The notes: a model not told the origin generated them from the sequence alone. 50,981 nucleotides of DNA from Amycolatopsis thailandensis (GCF_002234405.1 NZ_NMQT01000093.1:1-50981); one strand, 5' to 3'; shown: positions 34,475 to 43,413, counted from the first letter of the stretch. Numbers and translations: made by a program.

Positions 34475-35861
34475 GGCCTTGAGGTCGACCCGTTTCCGGG
34501 TCGCGCTGACGTCGTTCGTGACGTCGCTTGTCGCGCTCAGCGTGGTGTCGGTCTGGCTGGTGCTCGATGCCCAGAACCGGCTCGGCGCGGGAGCGGTGCA
34601 GGTGGCGCGGGCACGCGCGGCGGCGATCGTGCAATTGCTCAACACCGGCGCCGCACCGGCCGACCTGCTCCTGCTCGTCCGGGACTCGGCCTATGAGGTG
34701 GTCGACCAGTCAGGCCGGCGCGTCATCGGCTGCCCTGGTATGCGAAACGGCCTGCTCGTTCAAGCGGACAGCTACCAGCGTGGGGATTCCGTTTCGGTTC
34801 TCGAGGCGGGCGCCGTCGACGAGAAGATGGCGGGGTCGGTCGGCTGCCGGGGAGTGCTCGGCAGGGACGTCGAGACCACCGAGACGCGGGTGCACGTCGC
34901 GGCCGAGACGAGCGGTGACAGCAAGTACCGGATCTACGGCGCCGCCGTCGTCGACGAGTCCGGGCAGGCGGCCCTCGATTCGGTGCGCGTGACACTGCTG
35001 GCCGGTGTCCCGGTGATCGCGCTGCTGATCGGGGCGATCGCGTGGTTCGCGGTCCGCCGGTCGCTGCGCCCGGTCGAGGCGATCCGCTCGGAGGTCGCGG
35101 AGATCGGCGCGCACGACCTCTCCCGCCGCGTCCCGGCCCCGGACAGCGCAGACGAGATCGCCAAGCTGGCGGAAACGATGAACACGATGCTCGCCCGCCT
35201 GGACACCGCGGTCGCCCGGCAGGGCCGCTTCACCTCGGACGCGTCGCACGAACTGCGCACGCCACTCGCCTCCCTGCGGACCCAGCTGGAAGTGCTGCTC
35301 GCGCATCCGGACCGGCTCGACTGGCGCGACGCCTGCCGGAACGCGCTCCTCGACATCACCCGGTTGCAGGATCTCGTCGGCGATCTCGTGCTGCTCGGCA
35401 AGCTGGACAACGCCGAACCGGAACGGCTCACGCCGGTGCGGCTGTCCGAAGTGGTCGAATCCTGCCTCTCCGGACGACAGGACGTCCGCGCGGAGATCGA
35501 CGGCGACCCGACAGTCCTCGGCAACCGCGGCAGGCTGGAACGGTTGCTGCGGAACCTGGTGGACAACGCGCAGCGCCACACCAGTACCGGTGTCGACGTG
35601 CAAGTGTCCACAGTGGACGGATTTGCCGTGCTGACGGTCACCGACGACGGACCCGGCATTCCCGCCGAGGACCGCGAGCGGGTGTTCGGCCGGTTCGTGC
35701 GCTTGGACGACGGACGAGCGCGTGACGACGGTGGCGCGGGCCTCGGACTGGCGATCGTCGCCGAGATCGCCCAGGCGCACGGCGGCACCGTCGAGGTCGC
35801 CGACCACGACGGCGGCGCCCGTCTCGTCGTCCGCCTTCCGTTGGCGGAAGCGCGAAGCTGA
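34467..35861 (+). CDS. Sensor histidine kinase
   Basis: Membrane sensor kinase of 464 aa: transmembrane segment 1 (about 12-34), an extracytoplasmic sensor region (35-173) with Cys89 and Cys127 that could form a disulfide, segment 2 (about 175-196), HAMP (197-249), HisKA with phospho-His261 in DASHELRTP, and HATPase (NLVDNAQRH, DDGPGIP, GAGLGLAIV). GTG start within the last codons of the regulator gene. It phosphorylates the preceding response regulator; the signal is an envelope or extracellular cue, not identifiable here. Its stop codon lies inside a 24-nt palindrome. Confidence 0.92.
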   Translation: MPKALRSTRFRVALTSFVTSLVALSVVSVWLVLDAQNRLGAGAVQVARARAAAIVQLLNTGAAPADLLLLVRDSAYEVVDQSGRRVIGCPGMRNGLLVQADSYQRGDSVSVLEAGAVDEKMAGSVGCRGVLGRDVETTETRVHVAAETSGDSKYRIYGAAVVDESGQAALDSVRVTLLAGVPVIALLIGAIAWFAVRRSLRPVEAIRSEVAEIGAHDLSRRVPAPDSADEIAKLAETMNTMLARLDTAVARQGRFTSDASHELRTPLASLRTQLEVLLAHPDRLDWRDACRNALLDITRLQDLVGDLVLLGKLDNAEPERLTPVRLSEVVESCLSGRQDVRAEIDGDPTVLGNRGRLERLLRNLVDNAQRHTSTGVDVQVSTVDGFAVLTVTDDGPGIPAEDRERVFGRFVRLDDGRARDDGGAGLGLAIVAEIAQAHGGTVEVADHDGGARLVVRLPLAEARS

Positions 35862-35877
35862 AGACGTCTTCAGCTTC
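35854..35877. promoter_or_regulatory. 24-nt perfect palindrome at the kinase stop codon
   Basis: The arms are GAAGCTGAAGAC (35854-35865) and GTCTTCAGCTTC (35866-35877). It covers the kinase TGA and is followed by CTTAAGCTTCGTTTCAGC, giving CTTCAGC/CTTAAGC/TTTCAGC half-sites about 11 nt apart as in OmpR-type sites. It could be a response-regulator operator for the acyltransferase gene 42 nt further on, a terminator, or both. Confidence 0.55.
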
Positions 35878-35918
35878 CTTAAGCTTCGTTTCAGCGTCCG
35901 GGCCCGAACCTACGGGCC

Positions 35919-37046
35919 ATGTCCGATCTCTCGCGCCGCTCCTGGTGGCGGCCGCTCGGCCACGCCGAGTACCTGGCTTCGTCGTGGTTCCCCGGTCTGA
36001 CCGGCGTGCGCGCGCTCGCCGCCGTGGCCGTCGTGTTCTTCCACTACGGCGGTCCCGTCGTGGACCGCCTTCAGGGCTGGATCGCGGTGCAGCTGTTCTT
36101 CGTGCTGTCCGGCTTCCTGATCACCACCCTGGCGTTGCGCGAAGAGGGCCGTACCGGCCGGATCTCGCTTCGCGCGTTCTACCTGCGCCGGGTCTTCCGG
36201 ATCATGCCGGTGTACTTCCTGCTCCTGGCGCTGACCACGCTCGCGGTGCTGCTCGGCGGCACGTACCAGAGCAGCAGGCTCGCCGACGCCATGCCGTACT
36301 ACCTCGTCTTCGGCAACGAACTCGTCGACTACAACACGCCGTATCCGACATCCTGGTCGCTGGGGGTGGAGGAGAAGTTCTACCTGGTCTGGCCCGCGCT
36401 GCTGGTACTCACGTCGTTCGCGCGCGGCGGGAAGACGGCGTTGCGCCTGCTGCTGGGCTCGTCGGCCGTTCTCGGGGTGGTGCTGTTCGCGTTGCCGGTG
36501 GCGCCGGCGCACACCTGGGCGAGCCTTTCGGTGCACTACTGCTCGCTGCTCATCGGCTGTCTGCTGGCGATGACGCTCCACCACCCTCGCGGGTTCGCCC
36601 TGGTCCGGCCGCTGACCAGCCCGGTCGTCGCGGCGGCGATCGGCTGCGGATTCGTCGTCCTGCAGTTCTCCGTGGGCCCGTTGGCGAAGGCGCTCGGCGG
36701 GCACTGGCAGTTCGTGGTCCCGGTCTACGCGGTGGGCTCGGCACTGCTGCTCGTGGCCGTCGTTTCGCCGGGCCCGGTCCGGAACCTGCTGTCCAGCAGG
36801 CCGATGACCTTCGTCGGTGATCGTTCGTACGCGCTGTACCTGGCCCAGACCGGAGCGGCCGGCGTCACGGGCTGGCTGTTGCCCAGCGGTCTCGCGAAGG
36901 CCGCGGCGACCACCGGCGTCGCCCTGCTGTTCGCCTGCGCCCTGCGCCGCTGGGTCGAACAGCCCGCCATCGCCTACGGCCGGAAGGTGCTGGAACGCCG
37001 AACGCCCGCCGGGCCTCGGGTGGAGGCCACGGCGGGCGTGAAGTGA
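35919..37046 (+). CDS. Acyltransferase family 3 membrane protein (OafA/YrhL-like)
   Basis: Predicted ten-segment membrane O-acyltransferase of 375 aa that moves acyl groups onto extracytoplasmic sugars or lipids. Seen: GVRALAAVAVVFFHYGG with the family Arg and His, VQLFFVLSGFLITTL, RRVFRIMPVYFLLL, and PTSWSLGVEEKFYLVWP, the most conserved block. It follows a two-component system by 57 bp, with candidate regulator sites between, so acylation of envelope material may be the regulated output. The acceptor is unknown. Confidence 0.87.
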   Translation: MSDLSRRSWWRPLGHAEYLASSWFPGLTGVRALAAVAVVFFHYGGPVVDRLQGWIAVQLFFVLSGFLITTLALREEGRTGRISLRAFYLRRVFRIMPVYFLLLALTTLAVLLGGTYQSSRLADAMPYYLVFGNELVDYNTPYPTSWSLGVEEKFYLVWPALLVLTSFARGGKTALRLLLGSSAVLGVVLFALPVAPAHTWASLSVHYCSLLIGCLLAMTLHHPRGFALVRPLTSPVVAAAIGCGFVVLQFSVGPLAKALGGHWQFVVPVYAVGSALLLVAVVSPGPVRNLLSSRPMTFVGDRSYALYLAQTGAAGVTGWLLPSGLAKAAATTGVALLFACALRRWVEQPAIAYGRKVLERRTPAGPRVEATAGVK

Positions 37047-37047
37047 A

Positions 37048-38496
37048 TCAGTGGTGGGCCGTCACCGCGGCGCCGTTTTCGCCCTTCTTGACGAAGAGCG
37101 AGCCGAGGAACGCGGCCACACCGACGCAGCCGGCGACCATGAACGTGGTGCGGATACCCGCCGCGTCCGGGCTGGCCGCCCCGGCCGTGGTGGTGCTCGC
37201 CGTGGCCACCGCGATGAACACGGCGGTGCCGAGGGCGCCGGCGAGCTGCTGCAGGGTGGCGAGGATCGCGCTGCCGTGTGAATAGAGGTGCTCGGGCAGC
37301 GAACCGAGGGACTCGGTCATCAGGGGCGTCATCATCAGGCCGAGCCCGCCCATCAGCAGGACGTGGATGGCGATGACCGCGATCAGCGGCGATTCCGCGC
37401 CGAGCAGGGCGAACAGCCACAGCGAGACCGCCATCGCGGCCGCACCGGGGATGACCAGGGGCCGGGGGCCGAAGCGGTCGTACAGCGCGCCGACCGGGCG
37501 GCCGAGCAGCCCGAGGACCAGACCGCCGGGAAGCACCGCGAGCCCGCTGACGAACGTGGTCGTGTGCAGGACGGTCTGGAGGTACAGCGGAAGCAGGATC
37601 GCCGCCGCGCCGAGCAGGCACATGAACAGCAGCGCCGTCAGCACCAGCGAGACGACGAAACTGCGGTGGGTGAACGGGCGCAGGTCCAGCAGCGCTCGGT
37701 CTTCCTTCTGCAAGCGCAGCTGGCGCCAGGTGAACACCGCGAGCGCCACGACCCCGACGGCGATCGGCACCCACGGCGGCACCGGCTGGTGCCCGCCCGC
37801 CGACTCGCCGGACGTCGAGAGGCCGTACAGCACGCCGCCGAAACCGATGGCGGACAGGATCACCGACGGCACGTCCAGCGGCACCTTGCGGGTTTCACTG
37901 TCCAGCCGCAGTTGCAGCACGCCGACCACCAGGGCGGCGAGGGCGAGCGGCAGCACGATCCAGAACATCCAGCGCCAGCCGAGCGAGGAGAGCACGGCAC
38001 CGCCGATGGTCGGGCCGATGGCGGGGGCGACCGCGATGACGATGGTGATCGTGCCCATCGTCGCGCCGCGTTTCTCCACCGGGACCAGGCGCATGACCGT
38101 CGTCATCAGCAGTGGCAGCATCACCGCGGTACCGCACGCCTGGATGACCCGGCCGGTCAGCAGGAGCCCGAAGCCCGGGGCGAGCGCGCTGACCAGGGTG
38201 CCGGTGCTGAACAAGGTCAGTGAGGCGAGGAAGACCTGGCGCGGGGTGAACCGTTCGAGCAGGAACCCGGTGATCGGGATGACGACCGCCATGGTGAGCA
38301 GGAAGCCACTGGTCAGCCACTGCACGGTGGTGGTCGGGACCTTGAGGTCGACGGTCAGATCACGCAGCGCGACGCTCAGGATGGTCTCGTTGAGGATCAT
38401 CACGAACGCGGAGAGGACCAGGACCCCGATCAGGAGCCCGGCGCGTGCCGGTGCCCGTTCCTGGTCGTGGGTGGTTTCGGGCATGGTCTCGGTCAT
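37048..38496 (-). CDS. DHA2-family (EmrB/QacA) MFS multidrug exporter
   Basis: Predicted fourteen-segment proton antiporter of 482 aa. Seen: segment 1 VLSAFVMILNETILSVALRDL, PTTTVQWLTSGFLLTMAVVIP, loop motif ERFTPRQVF, and motif C in IAVAPAIGPTIGGAVL, a hallmark of drug antiporters. ATG at 38496 is chosen for AGGAG 10 nt upstream; the GTG further up lacks one. It ends 1 nt from the convergent acyltransferase stop. No dedicated regulator is adjacent. Confidence 0.88.
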   Translation of the reverse strand: MTETMPETTHDQERAPARAGLLIGVLVLSAFVMILNETILSVALRDLTVDLKVPTTTVQWLTSGFLLTMAVVIPITGFLLERFTPRQVFLASLTLFSTGTLVSALAPGFGLLLTGRVIQACGTAVMLPLLMTTVMRLVPVEKRGATMGTITIVIAVAPAIGPTIGGAVLSSLGWRWMFWIVLPLALAALVVGVLQLRLDSETRKVPLDVPSVILSAIGFGGVLYGLSTSGESAGGHQPVPPWVPIAVGVVALAVFTWRQLRLQKEDRALLDLRPFTHRSFVVSLVLTALLFMCLLGAAAILLPLYLQTVLHTTTFVSGLAVLPGGLVLGLLGRPVGALYDRFGPRPLVIPGAAAMAVSLWLFALLGAESPLIAVIAIHVLLMGGLGLMMTPLMTESLGSLPEHLYSHGSAILATLQQLAGALGTAVFIAVATASTTTAGAASPDAAGIRTTFMVAGCVGVAAFLGSLFVKKGENGAAVTAHH

Positions 38497-38718
38497 CTGT
38501 GTGGGGCTCCTGGAGGGGCGCGGTTCCGCGTGGGCCGCCTTCGGTGCCGGCAACGGTGGCAGCGAAGGCGAAGCTGATTCGGTGTTCAGTCTGCCTGTGC
38601 GGGTCGGTGCGTGTCACGTCGATTTCCGTAGTGAGTACGGTCACTCCGTTCCCGGAAGAGGTCGGAACCGCACGAAAGCAGAACGGAATTCCTGCTCCGG
38701 GGCGATAAAATTCGTGCC

Positions 38719-39570
38719 GTGACCAGAGCGATCACGGCTGATCAATGGAAATCGGTACGCCGCGCCTACCGGGTGACGGGCGCGCGATTCGCGGAAATGG
38801 TGTCCCGCGTCCCGGATCCGGGCGCGATGGTCACCACGGAGTGGACAGCGGCCGACACCGTCGCCCATGTCGCGATGATCGCGAAGATGTACACGGCGCT
38901 CGTACGGCCGGACGGTGCCCCGCCCTTGGACGCCCGTGGGCAGGATCAGATCGAAAAGACCACTGTGGACACGGTTTCCGTGTTGAACACCATGGTTTTA
39001 CGGGATTTTCCCGAACGCGACATCAGTGTGCTGGTGACCGGGCTGCTCGCCGACATCGAGGAAGTGCTGAGGGTGACCGAGGACGCCGACCCGGCGACCC
39101 CGCTGGGCTGGCTCGGTGACTCGAAGGTCCCGCTGGCCGGTGTCCTCGCGCACCTGGTCAACGAACTCCAGATTCACGGCTGGGACATCGCCCGGGCGCT
39201 GAGGCTGCCGTGGACGATCCCGCCGGCCGACGCGGCGCTGTTCTTCGATCTCTTCATGGTCGGCGTGCTGACCCAGGACACCGGGCACCTGCTGGACACG
39301 GACGAGCCGCCGCGGGAAAGGCGGATCGCCGTGGCCTTCCGCTCGGCGTACACGACCCCGGTCGTGCTGGTGCTGCACCGGGGGCTGGTCACGGTCGAGG
39401 AGCCCGGCGGGCCGGTCGACGCGCGGATCTCGTTCGACCCGCCGTCGCTGAACCTGATGATGTTCCACCGGGTCGGCCGGGTGCGCACCGCGCTGACGCG
39501 CAAGATCGTCGTCAGTGGTCCCCGGCCGTGGTTGTTGCCCGCCTTCCTGCGTGTTGTGCGTCTGCCTTAG
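38719..39570 (+). CDS. Mycothiol-dependent maleylpyruvate isomerase family protein
   Basis: Predicted protein of 283 aa with the DinB-like four-helix fold of the MDMPI family: metal-site His50 (DTVAHVAM), Glu149 and His153 (NELQIHGWD), matching the spacing of the known Corynebacterium enzyme. A C-terminal SCP2-like domain follows (VALRSAYTTP-like region through ISFDPPSLNLMM). Family members use mycothiol as cofactor. It is monocistronic, so the substrate is unknown; there is no gentisate pathway nearby. GTG start at 38719. Confidence 0.75.
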   Translation: MTRAITADQWKSVRRAYRVTGARFAEMVSRVPDPGAMVTTEWTAADTVAHVAMIAKMYTALVRPDGAPPLDARGQDQIEKTTVDTVSVLNTMVLRDFPERDISVLVTGLLADIEEVLRVTEDADPATPLGWLGDSKVPLAGVLAHLVNELQIHGWDIARALRLPWTIPPADAALFFDLFMVGVLTQDTGHLLDTDEPPRERRIAVAFRSAYTTPVVLVLHRGLVTVEEPGGPVDARISFDPPSLNLMMFHRVGRVRTALTRKIVVSGPRPWLLPAFLRVVRLP

Positions 39571-39576
39571 GGCGAA

Positions 39577-39630
39577 GTCCGTGAAGGACTCCTTGAGGGA
39601 CCCAGAGTCCCTCAAGGAGTCCTTCACGGA
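39577..39630. repeat. GTCCGTGAAGG-family palindrome, copy 4, between convergent genes
   Basis: The outer arms read GTCCGTGAAGGACTCC and GGAGTCCTTCACGGA, with the centre GAGGGACCCAGAGTCCCTC. Relative to copy 1, GGCC became GGAC on the left and GTCC on the right, a compensated change that keeps the stem. It sits in the 65-bp gap between two convergent stop codons and could terminate both transcripts. Confidence 0.88.
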
Positions 39631-39635
39631 ACTCC

Positions 39636-41465
39636 CTAGAGCGTCAGCGACCAGGTGTCGAGCACTCCCGTGTCACCGGGCCCGTAGTCGGTGACCCGCA
39701 GCTGCCACTTCCCGCCCGCCGGGGACGACGCGCCGGGCACCGTGAACGTCCGCGCGCCGTTCCACGCCGTGCACACCGAACCGCCGCTGTACTTGAGCGG
39801 GTAGGCCTTGCCTTTCGGGTCCAGGAGCGTCACGCCGAGGTCCTCGGCACAGGTGTGCCGGATCGTCACCGAGATACCGAGCGACGTCGAGGCCTGTCCG
39901 GTGAGGGGCGAGGTCACCGGGCTGAACACCTGCTGATGGTCGCGGATCGCGAAGTCGGTGTCGTTGCTCAGGGTCCGGACGCCACCGTTGCCGGGTGCCG
40001 TCTTGGCGGACACGACACCGCTCGCGGGCGACAGGTTCCCCGCCGCGTCACGAGCCTTCACCGTGAAGCTGTAGGAGGTGTCGGGGCTGAGACCGGTCAC
40101 GGTGGCGCCGGTCTCCGTCACGGAAGTCGCGAGCGCCGAGCCGTTGTAGACGTCGTAACCGGTGACACCGACGTTGTCGGTCGCAGCGTCCCAGGCAAGC
40201 GAGACGCTGGTCGACGTCGCGCCGATGGTCCGCGCGTTGCCGGGCGCGGTCGGCGCCGTCGTGTCGCCGCCGCCACCGGTCACCAGCTTGAGGTTCCACT
40301 TGTTCAGCGCTTCGATCACCGGCTGGAAGAGGGACATGTCCCCGTCGCTCGGGTTCTCCACGCATTTCGACGGGCCGCCGTCGTGCAGGCCGACCGCCTT
40401 GGTGCCGAGCAGCCAGCCGCCGCCCGAGTCGCCGCCGAGCGAACAGGCCGTCGTCCAGGTCAGGTCCTCGATGATCAGCCCGCCGCCGTAGTCGACGGAC
40501 TTGTGCGTGTACTTCACCTCGCCGCACTTCCACTTCGAGGTGTTGCCGGAGTGGCAGACCCGGTCGCCGACCATGGCCTCGGCCGAACCGGTGACGGTGA
40601 CGGCGGGTTCGCCCCAGGTGTTGACCGCCGCCGAGAGTTCCCAGCCGGATTGCGTCACCGCGACCACGCCCATGTCGCCTTCGCGGGCGTTGACACTGCG
40701 CGTCCCGCCGACGTTCGACGTGCCGATCCGGTTCTGCTGACCAGACGCGCCATAGGCGGCCTGGTCACGGTCGTTCGTGCAGTGCCCGGCGGTGAGGAAA
40801 TGCTTGGCGCCCGCCGAATCGGTCGCGCCGAACCCGACCGAACAGTTGCTCTCGCCGCCCGGCCACCACGGGTTCCCGGTTTGGATCGTGCCGGCCTGCT
40901 GCCCCGGCGACGAACCGGTTTCGGTGATCCGCACACCGAGATCCCTTACCCGGGAAAGAAAACTCTCGGTCTCGGCGGTCTTGCGGGAGCGGTCGACCGA
41001 CACGCCGACCTCGTTGTTCCGGACGTCGACGCCCCAGCCGAACACCCCGGGGACGCCGTCGCCGACCAGCGCGCGGACGGCCTCGTCGGTCCGGTCGAGA
41101 TCGGCCTTGGTCCGGGACACCAGCCGCGGTTCGGCGCCGGCGGTCCTGGCCGCGTCGGCGTCCGCCACGTTCGTGACGGCCAAGGTCAGCTTGCCCGCGG
41201 CCGCGTCGAACCACTGCCCGGCGGAGCGGGCGCGCAGGCCGTCCGGGAGCGAGGCCGCCAGCCGGTGGGCCTCGTCCTGGGCGGCCAGTTGGGACTTCGC
41301 TTCGGGGACGGTGAGCCCGAAAGCGGCGGCCACGCCGTTCACTTCGGCGTCCGGATGGACCGGAGCGGGCGGTGTCGCCGCCTCGGCCGCCGGGCTGAGC
41401 CACAGCGCGACCAGGGCAAGGACACTCGAATAGGAACAAACTCTGTTGTGCCGTCGCATACGCAC
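39636..41465 (-). CDS. Secreted S1 (streptogrisin-type) serine protease with Fn3 and P domains
   Basis: Predicted extracellular protease of 609 aa: signal peptide (1-29), alpha-lytic-type propeptide (about 40-190), chymotrypsin-fold domain (about 195-395) with His228 in TAGHC, Asp264 in EGDMG and Ser347 in GGDSGGG, fibronectin type III domain (402-490), and a C-terminal proprotein-convertase P domain (500-609). Three Cys pairs fit disulfides. The P domain is usual for subtilisin-like convertases and less so for S1 enzymes. ATG at 41465 follows CGAGGAG. The Fn3 and P domains may help substrate binding or processing. Confidence 0.92.
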   Translation of the reverse strand: MRMRRHNRVCSYSSVLALVALWLSPAAEAATPPAPVHPDAEVNGVAAAFGLTVPEAKSQLAAQDEAHRLAASLPDGLRARSAGQWFDAAAGKLTLAVTNVADADAARTAGAEPRLVSRTKADLDRTDEAVRALVGDGVPGVFGWGVDVRNNEVGVSVDRSRKTAETESFLSRVRDLGVRITETGSSPGQQAGTIQTGNPWWPGGESNCSVGFGATDSAGAKHFLTAGHCTNDRDQAAYGASGQQNRIGTSNVGGTRSVNAREGDMGVVAVTQSGWELSAAVNTWGEPAVTVTGSAEAMVGDRVCHSGNTSKWKCGEVKYTHKSVDYGGGLIIEDLTWTTACSLGGDSGGGWLLGTKAVGLHDGGPSKCVENPSDGDMSLFQPVIEALNKWNLKLVTGGGGDTTAPTAPGNARTIGATSTSVSLAWDAATDNVGVTGYDVYNGSALATSVTETGATVTGLSPDTSYSFTVKARDAAGNLSPASGVVSAKTAPGNGGVRTLSNDTDFAIRDHQQVFSPVTSPLTGQASTSLGISVTIRHTCAEDLGVTLLDPKGKAYPLKYSGGSVCTAWNGARTFTVPGASSPAGGKWQLRVTDYGPGDTGVLDTWSLTL

Positions 41466-41542
41466 TCCTCGAATCGAAAAGCAGGTGCGCTGACGGTAAT
41501 TCGCTCACCTCGCGGAATCGTAGGTCCGCGAGTCGTTAACAA

Positions 41543-42451
41543 TTAAGAGTTCCAATCCCATTCGAAGCCGAATCGGCCCGGCCCGAAATTCAGTGCGATT
41601 CCGTGCACGGAATCGCTGCCCGGCTGGACTTCCGTCCACTCCGCGGGCTGCCCGTCCTGTTCGGAATAGCGGCGGCATCGAGCCGGAAGCAGGCCGGGGG
41701 AGAACTGGACCTCGAGTACGTATTCCCGGGCGGGCAGCCGGAACTTGCGTTCGTAGTTCGTCGCGTGCGGGAACGGCGCGGAGTTCGCCAGAGTGTGCTC
41801 CGTGATGACGGTTTCGCCTTTCGCGAGCGGCCGTTCGAAGAGCAGTTCCATCACGAGGAGACCGTCTTCGGGGCGGTGCACACTCCGGCCGGGGTGGCAG
41901 CCCCGTAACGAGGTCACCGCGGGCAGCGGCCGGTCGTGCTCGTCGATGTGGACGATCATCACCCACCGGTCCGGGCCGTCGGCTTCGGCGCGGAGCACCT
42001 GCCGCGACCGGAACGCGAGCTCCTCCTGGCCGGGTCCGACGGAGACGACGTCGTGCTGGCTGATCCTCGACAGCCTTTCGTCCCACCGGGTGTCGACCTC
42101 GCTGACGGCCGCGTCGATCCGTGACCGGTCCGGCCAGAACCGGCCGATCTCCGGGAGACCGTCGGCGCGGGCGGGCCACCGGCCTCGTGCGCGTGGCGGG
42201 CCGAGCAGCGCGGTCAAACTGCCGGGCGGCACTTCCAGCACCTGTTCGAGGTGGCGGAGTCCCAGTACGGAGTCCCGGCGCTCCGGGCGGCTGCGCCCGG
42301 ACTGCCAGTAGCTGAGCGTCGCCGCGGTGATCGAGACGCCGCGAGCGCGCAGATGATCACGCAGACGTTCAAGGCTGAGACCGCGCGCCCGGATGGCTTC
42401 GCGCAGCGCGCCGGCGAAGGTCCCGTCGTGCGGCAACTGCCCGGAGATCAC
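41543..42451 (-). CDS. XRE-type helix-turn-helix protein with C-terminal sensory domain
   Basis: Predicted regulator of 302 aa. The N-terminal Cro/XRE-like helix-turn-helix (residues about 12-75: LRDHLRARGVSITAATLSYW) is followed by a beta-rich C-terminal region of about 200 aa without a recognised domain (WVMIVHIDEHDRPLPAVTS, YVLEVQFSPGLLPA). This architecture is frequent in Amycolatopsis-type genomes as I recall. GTG at 42451 without a good ribosome site; leaderless translation is possible. It lies 77 bp upstream of the protease on the same strand and may regulate it. Confidence 0.7.
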   Translation of the reverse strand: MISGQLPHDGTFAGALREAIRARGLSLERLRDHLRARGVSITAATLSYWQSGRSRPERRDSVLGLRHLEQVLEVPPGSLTALLGPPRARGRWPARADGLPEIGRFWPDRSRIDAAVSEVDTRWDERLSRISQHDVVSVGPGQEELAFRSRQVLRAEADGPDRWVMIVHIDEHDRPLPAVTSLRGCHPGRSVHRPEDGLLVMELLFERPLAKGETVITEHTLANSAPFPHATNYERKFRLPAREYVLEVQFSPGLLPARCRRYSEQDGQPAEWTEVQPGSDSVHGIALNFGPGRFGFEWDWNS

Positions 42452-42494
42452 GCGAGGAGCATAGATCCGGACAGCGGCGAATTGAACCGTTCGA

Positions 42495-42510
42495 GGCCCT
42501 GGCCAGGGCC
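42495..42510. terminator. Palindrome after the HxlR gene
   Basis: GGCCCTGGCCAGGGCC is a perfect 16-nt palindrome just downstream of the HxlR stop (42512) in the 60-bp gap before the XRE gene. It could form a short terminator hairpin; stem length is modest. Confidence 0.4.
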
Positions 42511-42511
42511 G

Positions 42512-42904
42512 TTAACCGTTAACAGGCGCGTCGAACCGGCGGCGCGCGCCTTCGATGTGGCCGAGGAACCGATGGGTCCAGTCGCACATGCCGTCGACCG
42601 TCGCGCGCAAGCCGTGACCCGCCTCGGTGAGGGTGTAGTCGACCCGTGGCGGCACGGTCGGATGCACCGTCCGCTCGATCAGGCCGTTGCGTTCCAGCAT
42701 TCGCAGGTTCTGGGTGAGCATCTTGTGGCTGATGCCCTCGATCTCGTTCCGCAGTTCGGTGAAGCGCCGGGTGCGGTCGCCGATCGTCTCGATGATCAGG
42801 AGGGCCCACTTGTTGGCGATGTCGGAGAAGATCTCCCGCGCCAGCGAGTCCGCCCGCATCACGTCCGCGTCGTCCGTCTTGCCGCTGAGCTGCTTGGTCA
42901 CCAT
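42512..42904 (-). CDS. HxlR-family winged-helix regulator
   Basis: Predicted regulator of 130 aa with the HxlR signature: EIFSDIANKWALLIIETIGD, RFTELRNEIEGISHKMLTQNLRMLE and the wing TVPPRVDYTLTEAG. It lacks the N-terminal sensor Cys seen in some redox-sensing members. Divergent from the RidA-like gene with a 98-bp spacer, which it most likely controls. ATG at 42904. Confidence 0.87.
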   Translation of the reverse strand: MVTKQLSGKTDDADVMRADSLAREIFSDIANKWALLIIETIGDRTRRFTELRNEIEGISHKMLTQNLRMLERNGLIERTVHPTVPPRVDYTLTEAGHGLRATVDGMCDWTHRFLGHIEGARRRFDAPVNG

Positions 42905-43002
42905 CAGGTTCCCCAGTCACGAAAAGGTGCGTTCTTCCAGGTCGTCGCACACTCTCCTACAGTTCCTGGGTAACCACAAGTGACCACTAGCAAGGAGTAC
43001 GG

Positions 43003-43410
43003 ATGAGCATCACCCTGGTGAATCCCGCGGGACTGCCGGAGATCCCCGCCTACCGGCAGGTGTCGATCGCGACCGGGTCGAAGCTGGTCTTCATCGCGGG
43101 GCAGGTCTCCTGGGACGCGGACGGCGCCGTGGTCGGCGAAGGCGATCTCGCCGCCCAGGTCGAACAGTGCTACCTGAACATCGGCATCGCGCTCGCCGCG
43201 GCCGGTGCCACGTTCGACGATGTCGCGAAGATGACCGTCTACGTCGTCGACTGGACCCCGGACAAACTCGCGCTGTTCCTCGAAGGCGTGGACCGGGCCG
43301 CCGTGAAACTCGGCGGCACCCCGGTCCCTCCGGGCACGCTGATCGGCGTCGCGGCGCTCGACGTGCCCGAGCACCTGGTGGAGGTCGAAGCGACCGCGGT
43401 CATCGACTGA
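43003..43410 (+). CDS. RidA/YjgF superfamily protein lacking the deaminase arginine
   Basis: Predicted trimeric protein of 135 aa of the Rid (YjgF/YER057c/UK114) superfamily: GSKLVFIAGQVSWDADG, the LAAAGATFDDVAKMTVYVVD core and C-terminal HLVEVEATAVID. The Arg that true RidA needs for 2-aminoacrylate hydrolysis, in the block before VEVA, is replaced here (PPGTLIGVAALD), so it likely belongs to a Rid subgroup of other function. ATG at 43003 follows AAGGAG. Divergent from HxlR, its probable regulator; convergent with the cupin gene 3 nt away. Confidence 0.85.
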   Translation: MSITLVNPAGLPEIPAYRQVSIATGSKLVFIAGQVSWDADGAVVGEGDLAAQVEQCYLNIGIALAAAGATFDDVAKMTVYVVDWTPDKLALFLEGVDRAAVKLGGTPVPPGTLIGVAALDVPEHLVEVEATAVID

Positions 43411-43413
43411 CCC

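Noticed and set aside
33797..35861. Possible VanRS-type glycopeptide resistance system
   Set aside because: The regulator and kinase are generic OmpR/EnvZ-like proteins and no vanH, vanA, vanX or vanY gene is adjacent; only an acyltransferase follows.
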